Below are positions 31,370-34,075 of a stretch of 34,075 nt of DNA, one piece after another. Below the pieces are notes generated by a model that was given only the letters and a program-made list of their open reading frames with translations, did not search any database and had not been told where the DNA came from. Source of the stretch: Verrucomicrobiota bacterium (GTDB taxonomy: Bacteria; Verrucomicrobiota; Kiritimatiellia; UBA8416; SLMC01); the NCBI GenBank assembly GCA_030018915.1, contig JASEHE010000010.1, positions 1-34,075 of the forward strand, written 5' to 3'. The translations under genes were made by a program, and so were the position numbers. Position 1 is the stretch's first letter. The number at the start of each line of letters is the position of its first letter.

Positions 31370-33942
31370 AAACAACACGAGCGACCGGCATCGGAGTCGG
31401 CCCCGGAGCCGCGGGAACAGGGATTCTCATTATGCTGGCCGGATTCTTGTTGGCGCAGGAGCCGCCGGCGCCCATGCCGCTGCCGCGTCAACCGGCGTCG
31501 CCTGTGCGGCCCGCCCAGACGACGCCCGAGCGAGCGGTTCCGCCGCCGGCGAAGCCGGCCGAGGAGCCGGCGCGAGACCGCGATTTCAACTACGTGAACA
31601 CTCCGCTGGACGGGGTGCTGCAGGACTATGCCAAAGCGACCGGCCGCACGCCGTTGATTCACCCCCAGACGCCGAAGATCGGGGTCACCCTGAAGAGCCA
31701 GGGGAAACTGACGCTGGACGAATGGATCGAGGCCCTGGACGCCATGTTCGCCATGAACGGCATCTCAGTACTGAAGCAGGGCGCAAAGTTTCTGAAGGTG
31801 ATCCCCAGCGCCCAGGCATTGCAGGAAGCCTCGGTGATTCGGGATCAGGCCGATCTCGCGCAGTTGAAGGAGAAGAGCGAGCTGGTCACGCAGTTGGTCA
31901 CATTCAAGCACGTGGACCTGGCCGAAGTAGAAAAGGTCGTGAAACCGGTCTTGCACTCGTTCGGCAAACTGGACCGCCTGGAGCGGATCAACGGCGTGCT
32001 GATCACGGACACGGCGGTCAACGTCACCAGGGCCATGCAGATCATCGGCTACATTGATCAACCCGTCCAGGCGCGCGAGGAGCCGAAGGTGGTTCAGATT
32101 CGCTACGCCAAGGCCTCGGCGATCAAGCAGAAACTCGAGGAAATCATCGCGCAGTCCAAGGAGGAACAGAAGAAAATCGCGATCGCCGCCCCCCGACGGA
32201 CCGGAGCGCCAGGCATGGAGCAGCAAACGATTCCGCCGCCGCCTTCCCCGATTCCAGGAGTTATTCGTCCGCCGGCGCCCGCGTCGGCGCCGACGACGCC
32301 GGCGGCAGCCGAGGAAGCGCTCGATCTGGCCGAGCGCGGGATCATCCACGGCAAGGTGCAGATCACGGCAGACGATCGGACGAACAAGTTGATCATCATC
32401 ACGACGCCGGAAAACATGAGCTTCCTGCTCAATATCATCCAGGTCCTGGACGTCGAGACGATGCCCGACGTGCTGGTGAAGGTGATCCGGCTGGAACACG
32501 CCGACGCGGAGACGGTGGCCGCAAGCCTGAATACCCTGATCGGCGGCAAGCCCAAGGAGGCGGCGCCCACTCCGCCCGCGGCCAGGGAAGGGCAGTCCTA
32601 CCAGGACCAGGCAGCCGCGCTGCGCGACTATGTCACCAAGCTCCAGCAGGAGCGCGCCAAGGCCGCCGTGCCGGCGCCTGGCGCCGGCGAAGCCATGAAG
32701 TCGAAGATCGGGGAACTCTCGGCGGACAGCGTCAAGCTGCTGCCCGACAAGCGCAGCAACTCGATCGTGGTGATGGCCAGCATCAGCGACTTCAATCAGA
32801 TTCGGGAACTGGTGAAATGCCTGGACATCATGCTGGCTCAGGTCCTGGTCGAGGCTATTATCCTGGAGGTGCAGTTGGGCGATTCCGTCCAGACCGGCGT
32901 GGACTGGGTGCAGCGGGCTATGGTGGCCTATGAGAAGAACCCGAACGGCGTCAGCCGTTCGGCGCTTTTCGCCTTCGCGGGCGGAGGCGGAGGCGGCAGC
33001 GCGACGCCGCAGAACCCGCTGACTACCACGGTCAGCGCCGGCGGCGGACTGACCTACTACCTGACCTGCTTTGGGCTCAACCTGGACGCCGTGGTCAACA
33101 TGGCGTCGAGTGACAGCGGCACGCGGGTCCTGGCTTCGCCAGTCATCGTGACCCACGACAACGTCGAAGCAACAATCAACGCTGGCGAGCAACGATACTT
33201 CTACAAAGGCCAGCGATGGGTCCAGGACACCTCGACCGGCGGCCACTACGAGCCGGCTGTCGAATCCAAAAACGTGGGCATCATTTTGACCGTGAAGCCG
33301 CACATCAACGAAAAAGGGCTGGTCGTCATGGACATCAAACAAACGATTGATGAGTTGGCGGAAGGCCAGAAGATCGGCGACACGCTCTGGCCCACCACGC
33401 TGCACCGCGAAATGAACGCGTCCGTCTCGGTGGGGAACCGGGAGACAATCGTGCTGGGCGGCCTGGTGAAGCAGAGCCGCAGCAAGGTCAGCAGCGGCAT
33501 TCCGCTGCTTCACAAAATCCCGATCCTGGGCGCGCTCTTCGGCTACGACAAGACGGGCAACACGCGGAACGAAGTCATCGTCTTCCTGACCCCCTACGTC
33601 ATGAACAGCCCGGAGCAGGTGGCGGCGGAAGCGCGGCGGCGAAAGCTCAATATGGACACGGCCGGCATGTGGCGGCGCGGCTGGTCGGACAGTCCGCTCG
33701 CGGAAGGTCAGCCGGCGGCGCCGGAAGCGCCGAAAACGGCGGGCGCTCGCCCCGCGGAGGCGCCGAAGCCGGCCGCCGCGGAGAAACCTGCAGCCAAGCC
33801 GCCTTCCACTGCGGCGCCGAACATTGATCCGGAGCTTCTGCGGTTCATCGCGCGGCAGGAGAAACGATACGGCAAGGCGATGGAAGAAGCGGATCGCGCG
33901 ATAGAACGGGAAATGAATGAACTCCCCACCACCGCTCCGTAA
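31366..33942 (+). CDS. gspD: Type II secretion outer-membrane secretin GspD
   Basis: The 858-residue protein has a signal segment (ILIMLAGFLLAQ), a Pro-rich linker, an N0-like domain (FNYVNTPLDGVLQDYAKATG), N1-N3 repeats (LVTFKHVDLAEVEKVVKPVL, IRYAKASAIKQKLEEIIAQS, VKVIRLEHADAETVAASLN), and the secretin core (LVEAIILEVQLGDSVQTGVDW, TRVLASPVIVTHDNVEATIN, VSVGNRETIVLGGLVKQSRS, GIPLLHKIPILGALFGYDKT, EVIVFLTPYVM). Long Pro/Ala-rich inserts split the N-domains. The tail after about 765 is Ala/Pro-rich and ends in a charged helix (ELLRFIARQEKRYGKAMEEAD). It is the last gene of the operon; gspD is often near the front, and no gspC is present. Confidence 0.94.
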   Translation: MKTTRATGIGVGPGAAGTGILIMLAGFLLAQEPPAPMPLPRQPASPVRPAQTTPERAVPPPAKPAEEPARDRDFNYVNTPLDGVLQDYAKATGRTPLIHPQTPKIGVTLKSQGKLTLDEWIEALDAMFAMNGISVLKQGAKFLKVIPSAQALQEASVIRDQADLAQLKEKSELVTQLVTFKHVDLAEVEKVVKPVLHSFGKLDRLERINGVLITDTAVNVTRAMQIIGYIDQPVQAREEPKVVQIRYAKASAIKQKLEEIIAQSKEEQKKIAIAAPRRTGAPGMEQQTIPPPPSPIPGVIRPPAPASAPTTPAAAEEALDLAERGIIHGKVQITADDRTNKLIIITTPENMSFLLNIIQVLDVETMPDVLVKVIRLEHADAETVAASLNTLIGGKPKEAAPTPPAAREGQSYQDQAAALRDYVTKLQQERAKAAVPAPGAGEAMKSKIGELSADSVKLLPDKRSNSIVVMASISDFNQIRELVKCLDIMLAQVLVEAIILEVQLGDSVQTGVDWVQRAMVAYEKNPNGVSRSALFAFAGGGGGGSATPQNPLTTTVSAGGGLTYYLTCFGLNLDAVVNMASSDSGTRVLASPVIVTHDNVEATINAGEQRYFYKGQRWVQDTSTGGHYEPAVESKNVGIILTVKPHINEKGLVVMDIKQTIDELAEGQKIGDTLWPTTLHREMNASVSVGNRETIVLGGLVKQSRSKVSSGIPLLHKIPILGALFGYDKTGNTRNEVIVFLTPYVMNSPEQVAAEARRRKLNMDTAGMWRRGWSDSPLAEGQPAAPEAPKTAGARPAEAPKPAAAEKPAAKPPSTAAPNIDPELLRFIARQEKRYGKAMEEADRAIEREMNELPTTAP

Positions 33943-34075
33943 GCGCCGGGCACGGCAATTCCCAATGCGCGCTATCAACCTCCCGCGCGGTATGGCCCGG
34001 AGCCCAGCACGAGCAATAATCCCACAATTTGCGTTTGAACAGAGTCCGTTGTCTTCACTCGATGAACATTGAGTG
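33943..34075. other. Window end, no gene seen
   Basis: Short sequence after gspD. CACTCGATGAACATTGAGTG at the very end is a weak palindrome. No terminator with a T-tract is visible. Confidence 0.4.

Noticed and set aside
31765-33978. 737-residue minus-strand ORF over gspD
   Set aside because: Arg/His-rich antisense shadow; the secretin on the other strand is unmistakable.
34056-34075. Palindrome CACTCGATGAACATTGAGTG at the window end
   Set aside because: Short and imperfect, cut by the edge; no function can be argued.

Overview
The window is high-GC bacterial chromosome and looks like an uncultured member of the PVC group or a neighbour (Verrucomicrobiota, Kiritimatiellota, Lentisphaerota, Planctomycetota or Omnitrophota). 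This is an inference from gene content: a bacterial deoxyhypusine-synthase-like protein, a PfkB-HAD fusion, an argJ-argB-argD cluster, a four-helix-bundle (S23-type) protein, a DegT/DnrJ remnant, and several families of intergenic palindromic repeats. No rRNA or tRNA gene was seen.

Left part, mostly minus strand. Positions 1-794 hold no convincing gene; the minus strand there is purine-rich and may be the leader of a retroelement running off the edge. Next come a PfkB kinase-HAD phosphatase fusion and a deoxyhypusine-synthase-like gene, then a frameshifted small-protein pseudogene. The arginine genes argJ, argB and argD follow, all translationally overlapped, with a possible 19-codon leader ORF overlapping argJ. 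After a DegT/DnrJ aminotransferase remnant come a DUF2062-phospholipase D fusion and a CorA transporter.

Middle part. A membrane sensor-like protein without an ATPase domain (plus strand) converges on dihydroorotase (minus). A decayed patch holds a transposase fragment and the tail of a PDZ-domain gene. An aminotransferase and its Lrp/AsnC regulator follow. On the plus strand lie an ECF sigma factor, its putative zinc-binding anti-sigma factor, a secreted coiled-coil protein, and a TrmJ-type tRNA methyltransferase.

Right part, plus strand. A type II secretion / type IV-pilus-like operon runs gspE - (four-helix-bundle gene) - gspF - gspG - gspH - gspI - [insertion] - gspJ - gspK - gspL-like - gspM-like - gspD. 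Most of its neighbouring genes overlap or nearly touch.

The standout feature is the insertion between gspI and gspJ. A candidate restriction endonuclease and an N6-adenine DNA methyltransferase, overlapping by ATGA, form a two-gene unit. It ends in a hairpin with full integron attC architecture: R'' GGCTAAC, L'' with an unpaired G, an inner hairpin, L', and R' G/TTAGCG. The first six bases of the unit (TTAGCC) complete a perfect complement to R'' when the unit is circularised. It therefore reads as a single integron gene cassette carrying a restriction-modification system, placed in a secretion operon with no integrase in the window.
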